DNA from: Closterium sp. NIES-65
Taxonomy: Eukaryota > Streptophyta > Zygnematophyceae > Desmidiales > Closteriaceae
DNA: 64,000 nucleotides
Assembly (NCBI GenBank): GCA_948144175.1
Contig: CANXME010000102.1
Span: 62,001-126,000 of the forward strand
Direction of reading: 5' to 3'
Shown here in pieces: positions 12,250 through 21,486 of the stretch (position 1 is the stretch's first letter; every line of letters begins with the position of its first letter). Below the pieces are notes generated by a model, which saw nothing but the letters and a program-made list of their open reading frames with translations, searched no databases and was not told the DNA's origin. The translations under genes and the position numbers were made by a program.

Positions 12250-14666
12250 GACCACTAGATTCCCTCTACTTTTTGAGAAACGAGCGTTTTCGATCTCCCT
12301 GGCCCCACTTTCACTATAAGTGCGAAATGCCGGCTAGACTGGCCGATGCACCATTTTCTCTACACATGTGCGTTAGTTACCTTTCAAACCCTTACGTTCA
12401 CTCTATTAATATATTTCCTACCTTATATTTGAGTGAGACCACTAGATTCCGTGTAGTATGCGAGATCTGAGCGGTTCCGTTCTCCCAGGCATTTGCACTC
12501 TAAGTTCCCATACTGACCGACCTGGCCAATGCACCATTTTCCATATACATATGCAATAGATTCCTTTCAAACCTTATTAGCTCACTAGATTTATATATTT
12601 CCCACCTTCTGATCGAGTGAGACCGCTAGATTCCCTCTACTTTTTGAGAAACGAGCGTTTTCAATCTCCCTGGCCCCACTTGCACTATAAGTGCGAAATG
12701 CCGGCCAGACAGGCCGATGCACCATTTTCTCTACACATGTGCGTTAGTTACCTTTCAAACCCTTACATTCACTCGATTAATATACTTCCTACCTTACATT
12801 TGAGTGAGACCACTAGATTCCGTGTACTATGCGAGATTTGAGCGGTTCCGTTCTCCCAAGCATTTGAACTCTGAGTTCCCATACCGACCGACCTGGCCAA
12901 TGCACCATTTTCCATATACATATGCATTAGATTCCTTTCAAACCTTATTAGCTCACTAGATTTGTATATTTCCCACCTTCTGATCAAGTGAGACCGCTAG
13001 ATTCCCTCTACTTTTTGAGAAACGAGAGTTTCCGATCTCCCTGGCCCCACGTGCACTATAAGTGCGAAATGCCGGCCAGACTGGCTCATGCACCATTTTC
13101 TATACACATGTGCGTTAGTTACCTTTCAAACCCTTACGTTCACTCGATTTATATATTTCCTACCTTATATTTGAGTGAGACCACTAGATTCCGTGTACTA
13201 TGCGAGATCTGAGCGGTTCCGTTCTCCCAGGCATTTGCACTCTAAGTTCCCATACCGACCGACCTGGCCAATGCACCATTTTCCATATATATATGCATTA
13301 GATTCATTTCAAACCTTATTAGCTCACTAGATTTATATATTTCCCACCTTCTGATCGAGTGAGACTGCTACATTCCCTCTACTTTTTGAGAAACGAGAGT
13401 TTCCGATCTCCCTGGCCCCACGTGCACTATAAGTGCGAAATGCCGGCCAGACTGGCTCATGCACCATTTTCTATACACATGTGCGTTAGTTACCTTTCAA
13501 ACCCTTACGTTCACTTGATTAATATATTTCCTACCTTATATTTGAGTGAGACCACTAGATTCCGTGTACTATGCGAGATCTGAGCGGTTCCGTTCTCCCA
13601 GGCATTTGCACTCTAAGTTCCCATACCGACCGGCCTGGCCAATGCACCATTTTCCATATACATATGCATTAGATTCATTTCAAACCTTATTAGCTCACTA
13701 GATTTATATATTTCCCACCTTCTGATCGAGTGAGACCGCTAGATTCTCTCTACTTTTTGAGAAACGAGCGTTTTCGATCTCCGTGGCCCCACTTGCACTA
13801 TAAGTGCGAAATGCCGGCCAGACAGGCCGATGCACTATTTTCTCTACACATGTGCGTTAGTTACCTTTCAAACCCTTACATTCACTCGATTAATATATTT
13901 CCTACCCTACATCTGAGTGAGACCACTAGATTCCGTGTACTATGCGAGATTTGAGCGGTTCCGTTCTCCCAGGCATTTGAACTCTAAGTTCCCATACCGA
14001 CCGACCTGGCCAATGCACCATTTTCCATATACATATGCATTAGATTCCTTTCGAACCTTATTAGCTCACTAGATTTATATATTTCCCACCTTCTGATTGA
14101 GTGAGACCGCTAGATTCCCTCTACTTTTTGAGAAAGGAGCGTTTCCGTTCTCCCTGGCCCCACTTGCACTATAAGTGCGAAATGCCGGCCAGACTGGCCG
14201 ATGCACCACTTTCTCTACACATGTGTGTTAGTTACCTTTCAAACCCTTACGTTCACTTGATTAATATATTTCCTACCTTATATTTGAGTGAGATCACTAG
14301 ATTCCGTGTACTATGCGAGATCTGAGCGGTTCCGTTCTCCCAGGCATTTGCACTCTAAGTTCCCATACTGACCGACCTGGCCAATGCACCATTTTCCATA
14401 TACAGATGCATTAGATTCCTTTCGAACCTTATTAGCTCACTAGATTTATATATTTCCCACCTTCTGATCGAGTGAGACCGCTAGATTCCCTCTACTTTTT
14501 GAGAAACGAGCGTTTCCGTTCTCCCTGGCCCCACTTGCACTATAAGTGCGAAATGCCGGCCAGACTGGCCGATGCACCATTTTCTCTACACATGTGCGTT
14601 AGTTATCTTTGAAACCCTTACATTCACTCGATTAATATATTTCCTACCTTTTATTTGAGTGAGACC
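12210..14666 (+). repeat. 371-bp dimeric satellite, block S2 (about 6.6 dimers)
   Basis: Dimers start at 12244, 12615, 12986, 13357, 13728, 14099 and 14470, exactly 371 bp apart. The block starts inside a B monomer at CTCACTAGATTT, directly joined to element 1, and stops ten bases into the next B monomer at GAGTGAGACC, where element 2 is inserted. The dimers at 12986 and 13357 are near-identical neighbours (GAGAGTTTCCGATCTCC, CACGTGCACT, CTGGCTCATG), and those at 12615 and 13728 share GACAGGCCGATG and a TTGAACTC/TTTGAACTC type B, so local duplication of two-dimer segments is visible. Confidence 0.96.
14662..14666 (+). other. Target-site duplication, left copy, element 2 (AGACC)
   Basis: AGACC directly precedes the left LTR and is repeated directly after the right LTR at 20195-20199. 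A 5-bp duplication is the copia norm. After removal of the element and one copy, the satellite B monomer reads through in register (GAGTGAGACC then ACTAGATTCC). Confidence 0.9.
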
Positions 14667-14802
14667 TGTGAGAGAATCTAGAACGAGAAATGAACGAACT
14701 ATGAATGAAGTGAATACATATAGGAAACCCTGATTTGGTTGTACCCCCTATGGGATACCCCACTATAGCCTACACAAATATATAAGCTATAATGTTCTGA
14801 CA
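14667..14802 (-). repeat. Element 2 3' LTR (136 bp)
   Basis: On the + strand it begins TGTGAGAGAATC and ends TTCTGACA; read on the - strand it begins TGTCAGAAC and ends CTCTCACA. Same length as the right copy with seven substitutions and no gaps. It contains an A/T-rich TATATAA stretch near its 5' end (element sense). Very short for a copia LTR, and related to the LTR of element 3 and more distantly to that of element 4. Confidence 0.93.
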
Positions 14803-14811
14803 TACCCCCAT
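14803..14811 (-). other. Polypurine tract, element 2
   Basis: Read on the - strand this is ATGGGGGTA, directly abutting the 3' LTR. The same position in elements 3 and 4 reads ATGGGGGTG. This is the expected primer for plus-strand DNA synthesis. The ~200 bp between here and the RNase H stop is 3' untranslated region with no other feature seen. Confidence 0.8.
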
Positions 14812-15013
14812 AGGCAAAGTGGGGGAGAACAAGGGGTCACAAGACCAGTCAAGCAAAATAAAGCAAAGTTCAGGGTGGATCACATAGTCACCACACATTT
14901 CGAGCACAAGTTCAAAGGCCAGAAGGCCAGTTCACATGCAAGATCACACATATATATACAAGAGGCTAAGCAAGCAAGAGCAAGAGTATATATATGTGAC
15001 AGTACAAGCAAGG

Positions 15014-15955
15014 TCAAGAAGTGAGCAAGTGAAGAAAGACAGGCACAAGACCCAGCTGAGTGCAGAAGCGCTGATGATCACAGGGCGCAAGTGCCTTGGT
15101 GAAGACATCAGCAGTGTTGGCCTCAGAGGCCACGTACGCAAGCCGCAACTGTCCACGCTGCTGTAGCTCACGAGCAAGAAAGTAGCGGAGAGCAATGTGC
15201 TTTATTCTGTGCTCGAGTCGCTGCTCTCGACACAAGGCCAGCATGGCCTTGTTGTCTACGTACAGGACTAGAGGAGAACGAGGCGGCTCTTCAAGGTCGG
15301 TCAGCCAGCGAGGCTCTTGGGCAGCCATAGCCCTGGCGTAGATCTCATCCTCACAACTGGAGCCGAGAACAGAAGACGAGCGGGTAGCCCGCCACGAAAC
15401 AAAGCCGGAACCAAGACTGAAAGTGTAACCCTGTGACGACGTGCGGCGTGCTCTGTCCCGGATGATCTGCAAGCCAAGGTAGCTGCGCAGTTCACCCAGG
15501 TCAGTGCACGTGTGTCTCTTTTGCAGCTCGGACTTCACGTAGGCGATTCCAGCAGTGTCACCTGTGGCAAAGACCAAGTCGTTGACGTACACGAGGATGT
15601 AGAACGGCGGCAGAGAGGTGTCGGTGCGCAGAAACAGCGACGGGTCGGCAGTAGAAGGAGCAAACCCAAGTGTCGCCAGTGTAGTCCTCAGTGTGTCGTG
15701 CCACTCATGCGGCGCCTGGCGGAGACCGTAGACTGGACGCTGGAGACTCCACTGGGTACCACGAGGGAACGACCCAGTGAAGCCAGGTGGGCGGCGCAGC
15801 CAGATCTCCTCGTGCAGGCTGCCCTGCAAGAAAGCAGTGATGAAGTCGAGAGAGTGCAGCTCGTAGTCACAGCGAGCAGCAACGTGCAGCAGTACCCAAA
15901 GAGTGGTCATCTTCGGGGTAGGGGAGAAGGTCTGAAAGTAGTCAACTAAAGCCAC
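15014..15955 (-). pseudogene. pol: Element 2 RT/RNase H remnant with a 396-bp in-frame deletion
   Basis: 313-codon open stretch with copia RT (RVT_2) and RNase H similarity. Intact-looking parts are VDYFQTFSPTPK, the LDFITAFLQG region and the C-terminal RNase H block ending FTKALAPCDHQRF. Two defects are decisive. The RT catalytic box reads YVND instead of YVDD (codon AAC at 15581-15583). Compared with element 3, the 132 codons from just after QITRDRARRT to just before SSQGY (element 3 positions 36680-37075) are missing, removing the end of RT and the first RNase H catalytic Asp. A second small loss removes four codons at RWLT. Upstream, about 14 bases are missing just before VDYFQ, shifting the frame. 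It cannot encode active enzyme. Confidence 0.9.
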
Positions 15956-16064
15956 GAGCCACGTAACGCGCCTTGAAGACAGGCGGAGAACCCGGCGGCC
16001 GCTTCACCCTGAAGATCCACATGCCACTGACGATGTTCGCCCCAGGAGCGGGGACAGCGTCAAC

Positions 16065-16727
16065 TTAGGTGCCTGTGGACTTCCAGGAAGCCATCTCTGC
16101 ATCCATAGCTGCCTGCCACTGAGAGGAGTAGAGACCCTCTATCGCCTCCGCGTAAGAGCGCGGAGTCGGGATGTCAAGTGCATATGGGTCTCCCACAGGG
16201 GTAAGCAGTACGGACACGAGATGAGGTGAAGCAGCAGCCAGACACTGGAACTCCTCCTGCCTGTCCTCAAGGACGTCCGTGCGAAGGGCACACTCACCCA
16301 CGACGGACGAAGGACAGACAGACTCAGACTCAGCGACAAGACTAGCAGCGTAGTCTAGGCGACAGCGAGAAGCAAAGTCGACGAGCTCAGTAACAAGGGC
16401 AGACGCAACAGTAGACTCGAAAGAAGGGTCAGTGATGGCAGTAGCAAGGAGATGTGTGACAGTAGGACTGGCAGCACGAAGAGAGTCCGACTCCGGGCCG
16501 GCAAGAGCAGGAAGAGAGGACGCAGGAGGAGAAAGCAAAGGGGCACGCAGAGGAGCAGTGGACGGACGCAGAGACATCCGGTGCGTGCCAGGGACAGGAG
16601 GAGGACGCTGACGCGAACCGCGACCACTAGCGCGCGTAGCACGAACAGGCGACGCAGGACGAGACGCAGTCTCACGACGCTCAGTAAGACCTCCAGTAGG
16701 ACCAGCGTAGGGAGAAGGAGCAGGCAA
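16065..16727 (-). pseudogene. pol: Element 2 linker and RT N-terminus remnant
   Basis: Open stretch encoding the Pro/Ser/Arg-rich linker before RT (SRPASPVRATRASGRG, VPGTHRMSLRPSTAPLRAPL) and the conserved lead-in DIPTPRSYAEAIEG, SSQWQAAMDAEMASWKSTGT. It ends at TAA (16065-16067), where elements 3 and 4 have TAC for Tyr. The same frame would otherwise continue into RT. It is homologous to 35390-36050 of element 3 and 54460-55130 of element 4. Confidence 0.85.
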
Positions 16728-16778
16728 AGGGGAGGCAGGCTGTAGCTGTGACTGTGACTGGACAGGCTGTGGACTCTC

Positions 16779-17306
16779 TTAGGGAGGAGGAGGAGGACCA
16801 GTAGAAGGTGTAAGACCAAGAACCTGCTGCAGGAGTGGAACGAAGTACGGTCGAGGCCACGTGGCGACGCGAGAAACAGCAGGGACAGCACCAGGACCCC
16901 CAGCAGGAGTACCCGCTCCAACAGCACCTCCAGCAGCTCCAGCACCTCCAGCAGCACCTCCACCAGCTCCATAACCCCCAGCAGCACCTCCAGCAGCTCC
17001 AGAACCTCCAGCAGCACCAGGAGCACCTCCAGCAGAACCGCCAGTGGTAGTCTCAGCGCCAACACCCTCACCAGCTCCAGTACTCCCAGGATGAGCACCT
17101 CCGGGACCCGCGACAGCAGCACCCGTCGACAAGTCGCGGACAAACGCCCGAGATCCCCAGACCCGGAACGCCGACGCATCGCCAACCTTCCCCGTCCACA
17201 GCAAGGCTGGGGAGGTCTCCGGCTTGGAGACCCTGGGCTGAATTTTGATTTGATGCGCCGCGTACCTGACCGCAAACGGCCACAGAAAATGGGGGGGCAG
17301 CCGCAT
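16779..17306 (-). pseudogene. pol: Element 2 integrase C-terminal fragment and Gly/Ala repeat linker
   Basis: Encodes HFLWPFAVRYAAHQ, then GKVGDASAFRVWGSRAFVRDLS. It then jumps directly into a Gly/Ala repeat (GAAGGAGAAGG type). The ~60+ residues that follow RDLS in element 4 (ADKLSPR..., FLGFPPDAPGW, SSRRVLSS..VTFDES) are deleted. The repeat is followed by WPRPYFVPLLQQVLGL, a segment conserved in all three related elements. The frame ends at TAA where element 3 has TTA. It overlaps the integrase core remnant in another frame because of an extra C in a seven-base C run (sense strand) near 17293. Confidence 0.85.
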
Positions 17307-17688
17307 GCATCATAGACGTACGAGCGACGTCCATGACCAAGCCAATGCGGCGCTCAGCAATCCCATTTTGCTGCGGAGAGTCCGGAAGCGTGAAGGTCTG
17401 TCGGATGCCCCGTGTGCGATAGTAGGCTCTCAGAAGGCCAGAGGAAAACTCTCCGCCTCTGTCCGAGTGCAGACGCAGAACAGAAAAGTCCGAGCCAAAG
17501 CTGTGCCTGAGCTGGAGACGAGCTGCGCGGATCCAGTCGATCAGCACCTCAGTGACATCACCCTTGCTGCGCAAGGGGAAGACTACGGTGTAACGCGAGT
17601 AGTCGTCAACAACTAGCAGGAAGTAGCGCTCGTGACCCTGTCCACGGACGCAGGCTGGGCCCCACACGTCCATGTGAATCGTCTGCAA
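17290..17688 (-). pseudogene. pol: Element 2 integrase catalytic core remnant
   Basis: Contains the three acidic positions of the DDE/rve integrase fold: Asp in HMDVWGP, Asp in LHSDRGGEF and Glu in NGIAERR, with 35 residues between the last two. The core is therefore formally intact, unlike element 4. A homopolymer frameshift follows AAAP. The reading frame past about 17290 down to 17068 is the shifted frame and is not meaningful. The upstream HHCC zinc domain is damaged. Confidence 0.88.
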
Positions 17689-18371
17689 CGGGGCCTCTGT
17701 CGGAGGAAACTGGGAGGAGTGAGGGGCAGCACGCTGGCGCCCCTCGACACGGGGGACAGAGGTAGGGCTAGGGCCCTGAGGAAGGGGAGGGAGGGACCGG
17801 GGGAGACCAGAAACAAGAAGACGAGAGGCTATGCCTCTGAGCCGAAGTAGAGAGGGGTGACCAAGGCGGTGGTGCCAGAGGAGAGTCTCGTGAGACAGGA
17901 GACGACACGAACAGGGGGCAGACTCAGGACCAGATTTGGACGCTGCAGCAAATACCTGACCTGACGCAGCTACCCTACCAGACTCAGTAACTGGAGGAGA
18001 CGCAGTGGTCAGTGTATACAGGCTCGACCCCGGCTGACGAGTAAACGTGGCCAGGTGTCGGCCTGTCCGACGTCTGTGCAGTAGGTCACCCGCTGACTCG
18101 CAGGAGTGAACTGGTGAACCCCCGCATCCTGCAGGTCAGCATCACTCACCAAGTTTGTAGAGAACGAGGGGAGGTAAAGACCAGACAGGGTGCCAGAGGG
18201 GGCCGCCGGACACGGGAGGACAGTGGAGAAGTGAGCAAGGACAGGGCCCCCAGAGGGGTCTGCCAGAGAGACTGCAACTGGCCGACCAAGCGGTGTGAGT
18301 GTGGTGCGGTCTCGAAAGAAGGAGCGGGAAGCCCCTGAGTTAAGGGTGAAGGTGTGAGAGGCCGGAGCCGA
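17689..18371 (-). pseudogene. pol: Element 2 protease and GAG-pre-integrase remnants
   Basis: Reading the - strand in broken frames gives a retropepsin site with NSGAS instead of DSGAS (AAC at 18339-18341), then RDRTTLTPLGRPVAVS, later LLSHETLLWHHRLGHP of the GAG-pre-integrase/HHCC zinc domain. The two zinc-binding cysteines of that domain, present in element 4 (SCVPCVEG), read Ser and Arg here (TSVPRVEG). Protease, integrase zinc domain and frame are therefore all lost. The segment borders the foreign LTR fragment at 18372-18422. Confidence 0.8.
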
Positions 18372-18422
18372 CGTAGGCTAACCCACTGTAGCCTAAACTA
18401 ACACAACATATATAATGTTTGA
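18372..18422 (-). repeat. LTR fragment embedded inside the element 2 coding region
   Basis: Read on -, this starts TGTCAAACATTATA and continues through TTTAGGCTACAGTGGGTTAGCCTA. It matches the first ~50 bp of the LTR of element 4 (52781 downward) better than the LTR of element 2 itself (TGTTAGAACATT). It replaces about nine bases between the Ala-rich region and the protease. Either a template switch during reverse transcription or a nested insertion that later collapsed would explain it. Confidence 0.8.
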
Positions 18423-19623
18423 CAAGAGCAGACTCACCCGCACCTGAGGAAGCAGACTCACTAGCACCTAGGGTAGCAGCCGCACCTGTACCTGGAGCAG
18501 GAGACACACTAGCACCCAGAGCAGCAGCCGCACCAGCAGCTAGAGCAGCAGGCTCTATACCCGGGTCAGGCGGTACGCACAGGTGATCGGCACGGTCAGC
18601 ACTAGTAGGCAATGCATACATGGCAGTGAGAATAGCATCATAGTCAAGAGCAAATATATCTACCCTCTGCCTAAGCAACTCCACCCAGTCGGGGAGCTCA
18701 GCCTCGTCGCCAAACTCGGTACGCCAGGCGTCGTTTAGACGAGCGAAGCAGTGGGACGGTGTATGACTAGGCGTCCCACAAGGCTGACCAGTCCGAGCAC
18801 CAGTGCGAATCACGTAAGAGCAGCGAACAGAACTGAGAGACCCTCTACTCTGAGCGTACCACTCACGAAGCTGCTGGGGCGTGAGAGACGCGCGTGGGCG
18901 TCGCTGGAGCTGCATCTGGCCGCCGCCAGTAGAAGCAGGAGCAGGAGTAGCAGCAGTAAGGCAGGCAGCCAAGCAAGCTGCAGGCAGCGCGATAGTAAGG
19001 CAGGGGCTCACCAGTGGTGGGAAGAGCAGGCTCGACGACTCAGCGACTCGGCGGCACGGCGGCACTGCAGCAACTGCGGCTCGGCGGCCCGGGCGACCCG
19101 GGCGGCTCGGCTGCTCGAGCGACTCGGGCGGCTCGGCGACTCGGCGGCTCGGGTGGCTCGGGCGGCTCGAGCGGCTCGGGCGGCTCAGGCGGCTCAAGCG
19201 GCTCGGCTGCTCTGCGGCTCGGCTGCTGGGCTGCTCAGCGGCTCGGCTACGGCTCGGCTGCTGGGCTGCTCGGCGGCTCGGTGGGGGGGGGGGGGCGGCT
19301 CGGCAATGCAGCAGGCGACGGGCCATGGCAGCTGCGCGGGGCCGGGACGGGCGGTGCACGGGCGGCGTGGGGCCGGGACGGCGGCGCGCTGCCGGAACAA
19401 GCGGCGCACGGGCGGCGTGGGGCCGAGAAGGGCGGCGCACAGGCGGAGTGGGGGCCGGGACGACGGCGCTGGGCCGGGACGGGCCATGCACGTGCGGCGT
19501 GGGGACGGGACGGCGGCGCGCTGCCGGAACGGGCGGCGCACGGGCGGCGTAAGGCCGGGACGGGCGGCGCACGGGCAGAATAAGGGCCGGGACGAGGGCG
19601 CGGGGCCGAGACGGGCGGCGCAC
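18423..19623 (-). pseudogene. Element 2 Gag-like region with C-X13-C-X4-H-X4-C cluster
   Basis: Part of a 427-codon open stretch on -, whose first ~200 codons are Arg/Pro/Ala-rich low-complexity sequence read from the 31-bp repeat array and are unlikely to be a folded domain. The end is conserved with element 4: LTPQQLREWYA, then a Cys/His cluster C-X13-C-X4-H-X4-C (codons 18822 down to 18748), then FARLNDAWRTEFGDEAELPDWVELLRQRVDI and an Ala/Gly-rich tail. The spacing of the last three ligands equals the retroviral zinc knuckle, but the first loop is 13 instead of 2 residues. It sits just before protease, where a nucleocapsid would be. No UBN2/capsid-like Gag is visible. The frame is then broken by the LTR fragment. 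Confidence 0.7.
19025..19296 (-). repeat. CGG/CTCGG-rich microsatellite-like stretch with a 13-base G run
   Basis: Irregular 9-10 bp repeats of the type GGCGGCTCGGG / GCGGCTCGG in the leader of element 2, ending in an uninterrupted run of 13 G (19283-19295 on the + strand). A shorter equivalent is in element 4 at about 57900-58020. No coding value seen. Confidence 0.85.
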
Positions 19624-19920
19624 GCGCGGCGTGGGGCCGGGATGGGCGGCTCACGGGCGTCGACAGGCTGGAGCAGCGGCGCGCAGTCAGGACGGGCGGC
19701 GCGCGGGCGGCTAAGGGCCGGGACGGGCGGCGCGTGGGCGGCTAGGGGCCAGGACGGGCGGCGCGCGGGCGTCTCAGGGCCGGGACAGGCGGCGCGCGGG
19801 CGGCTAATGGCCGGGACAGGCGGCGCGCGGGCATCTAAGGGCCGGGACGGGCGGCGCACGTACCGTTAGGGGCCAGGACGGGCGGCGCGCGGGCGGCTAG
19901 GGGCCGAGACGGGCGGCGCG
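19336..19920 (-). repeat. 31-bp GC-rich minisatellite in element 2 leader
   Basis: On the + strand the anchor GACGGGCGGCG (or GACAGGCGGCG) recurs at 19691, 19722, 19753, 19784, 19815, 19846, 19877 and 19908, exactly 31 bp apart. Less regular copies extend back to about 19336, two of them (19346, 19377) also 31 bp apart. Since 31 is not a multiple of three, all frames give similar Arg/Pro/Ala-rich peptides, which explains the many overlapping long open frames on both strands here. Confidence 0.9.
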
Positions 19921-20046
19921 CTAGAAAAGAAAGAGGCCGCGCGCCCCGAGGCGCGCGCCAAAGTGCAAATCGCCGCGCGCCTACGGGGCGTGCGACAGAG
20001 GATGTAGCAGCGGAAGCAGTAGTACCCACAGGCCGAGAGCGTAACC

Positions 20047-20058
20047 GCTCTGAAACCA
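20047..20058 (-). other. Primer-binding site, element 2
   Basis: Read on the - strand this is TGGTTTCAGAGC, one base different from the standard TGGTATCAGAGC for initiator tRNA-Met, directly following the 5' LTR. Confidence 0.85.
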
Positions 20059-20194
20059 CGTGAGAGAAACTAGAATGAGAAATGAACAAACTATGAATGA
20101 AGTGAGTACATATAGGAAACCCTGATTGGGTTGTACCCCCTATGGGATACCCCACTATAGCCTACACAAATATATAAGCTATAATGTTCTAACA
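20059..20194 (-). repeat. Element 2 5' LTR (136 bp)
   Basis: Aligns without gaps to 14667-14802 with seven substitutions. In element sense it begins TGTTAGAAC and ends next to the primer-binding site. A TATATA stretch near 20170-20176 is the only promoter-like motif. Confidence 0.93.
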
Positions 20195-20199
20195 AGACC
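20195..20199 (+). other. Target-site duplication, right copy, element 2 (AGACC)
   Basis: Second copy of AGACC, followed by ACTAGATTCCATG, the continuation of the interrupted B monomer. Confidence 0.9.
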
Positions 20200-21486
20200 A
20201 CTAGATTCCATGTACTATGCGAGATCTGAGCGGTTCCGTTCTCCCAGACATTTGCACTCTAAGTTCCGATACTGACCGACCTGGCCAATGCACCATTTTC
20301 CATATACATATGCATTAGATTCCTTTCGAACCTTATTAGCTCACTAGATTTATATATTTCCCACCTTCTGATCAAGTGAGACTGCTAGATTCCCTCTACT
20401 TTTTGAGAAACGAGTGTTTCCGTTCTCCCTGGCCCCACTTGCACTATAAGTGCGAAATGCCGGCCAGACTGGCCGATGCACCATTTTCTCTACACATGTG
20501 TGTTAGTTACCTTTCAAACCCTCAAGTTCATTCGATTAATATATTTCCTACCTTTTATTTGAGTGAGACCACTAGATTCCGTGTACTATGCGAGATCTGA
20601 GCGGTTCCGTTCTCCCAGGCATTTGCACTCTAAGTTCCCATACTGACCGACCTGGCCAATGCACCATTTTCCATATACATATGCATTAGATTCCTTCCGA
20701 ACCTTATTAGCTCACTAGATTTATATATTTCCCACCTTCTCATTGAGTGAGACCGCTAGATTCCCTCTACTTTTTGAGAAACGAGCGTTTCCGTTCTCCC
20801 TGGCCCCACTTGCACTATAAGTGCGAAATGCCGGCCAGACTGGCCGATGCACCATTTTCTCTACACATGTGCGTTAGTTACCTTTCAAACCCTTACGTTC
20901 ACTCGATTAATATATTTCCTACCTTATATTTGAGTGAGACCACTAGATTCCATGTACTATGCGAGATCTGAGCGGTTCCGTTCTCCCAGGCATTTGCACT
21001 CTAAGTTCCCATACTGACCGACCTGGCCAATGCACCATTTTCCATATACATATGCATGTGATTCCTTCCGAACCTTATTAGCTCACTAGATTTATATATT
21101 TCCCACCTTCTCATTGAGTGAGACCGCTAGATTCCCTCTACTTTTTGAGAAACGAGCGTTTCCGTTCTCCCTGGCCCCACTTGCACTATAAGTGCGAAAT
21201 GCCGGCCAGACTGGCCGATGCACCATTTTCTCTACACATGTGCGTTAGTTACCTTTCAAACCCTTACGTTCACTCGATTAATATATTTCCTACCTTATAT
21301 TTGAGTGAGACCACTAGATTCCATGTACTATGCGAGATCTGAGCGGTTCCGTTCTCCCAGGCATTTGCACTCTAAGTTCCCATACTGACCGACCTGGCCA
21401 ATGCACCATTTTCCATATACATATGCATTACATTCCTTTCCAACCATATTAGCTCACTAGATTTATATATTTCCCACCTTCGGATC

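Larger units (their letters stand above)
14667..20194 (-). mobile_element. Element 2: full-length but degenerate Ty1/copia element, short LTRs
   Basis: Complete 5528-bp insertion: 136-bp LTRs at both ends, 5-bp target duplication AGACC, polypurine tract next to the 3' LTR and primer-binding site next to the 5' LTR, all read on the - strand. Internal order on - is GC-rich leader with 31-bp repeats, Cys/His cluster region, protease, GAG-pre-integrase, integrase, low-complexity linker, RT, RNase H. The coding part is dead: several frameshifts and stops, an in-frame 396-bp loss spanning RT and RNase H, deletion of the end of integrase, and changed catalytic residues. The two LTRs differ at 7 of 136 positions by hand alignment (about 95% identity), so this is not a very recent insertion. 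Confidence 0.95.

Noticed and set aside
18751-19869. Long Arg/Gly/Ala- or Pro-rich open frames on both strands (up to 372 codons)
   Set aside because: They are readings of the 31-bp GC-rich minisatellite and CTCGG repeats in the element 2 leader. Low stop density follows from GC content; no conserved domain or start context is visible.
20745-21115. CENP-B box in the satellite
   Set aside because: I looked on both strands for the CENP-B core pattern (TTCG....A..CGGG). The conserved TTCCGTTCTCCC box does not fit it.
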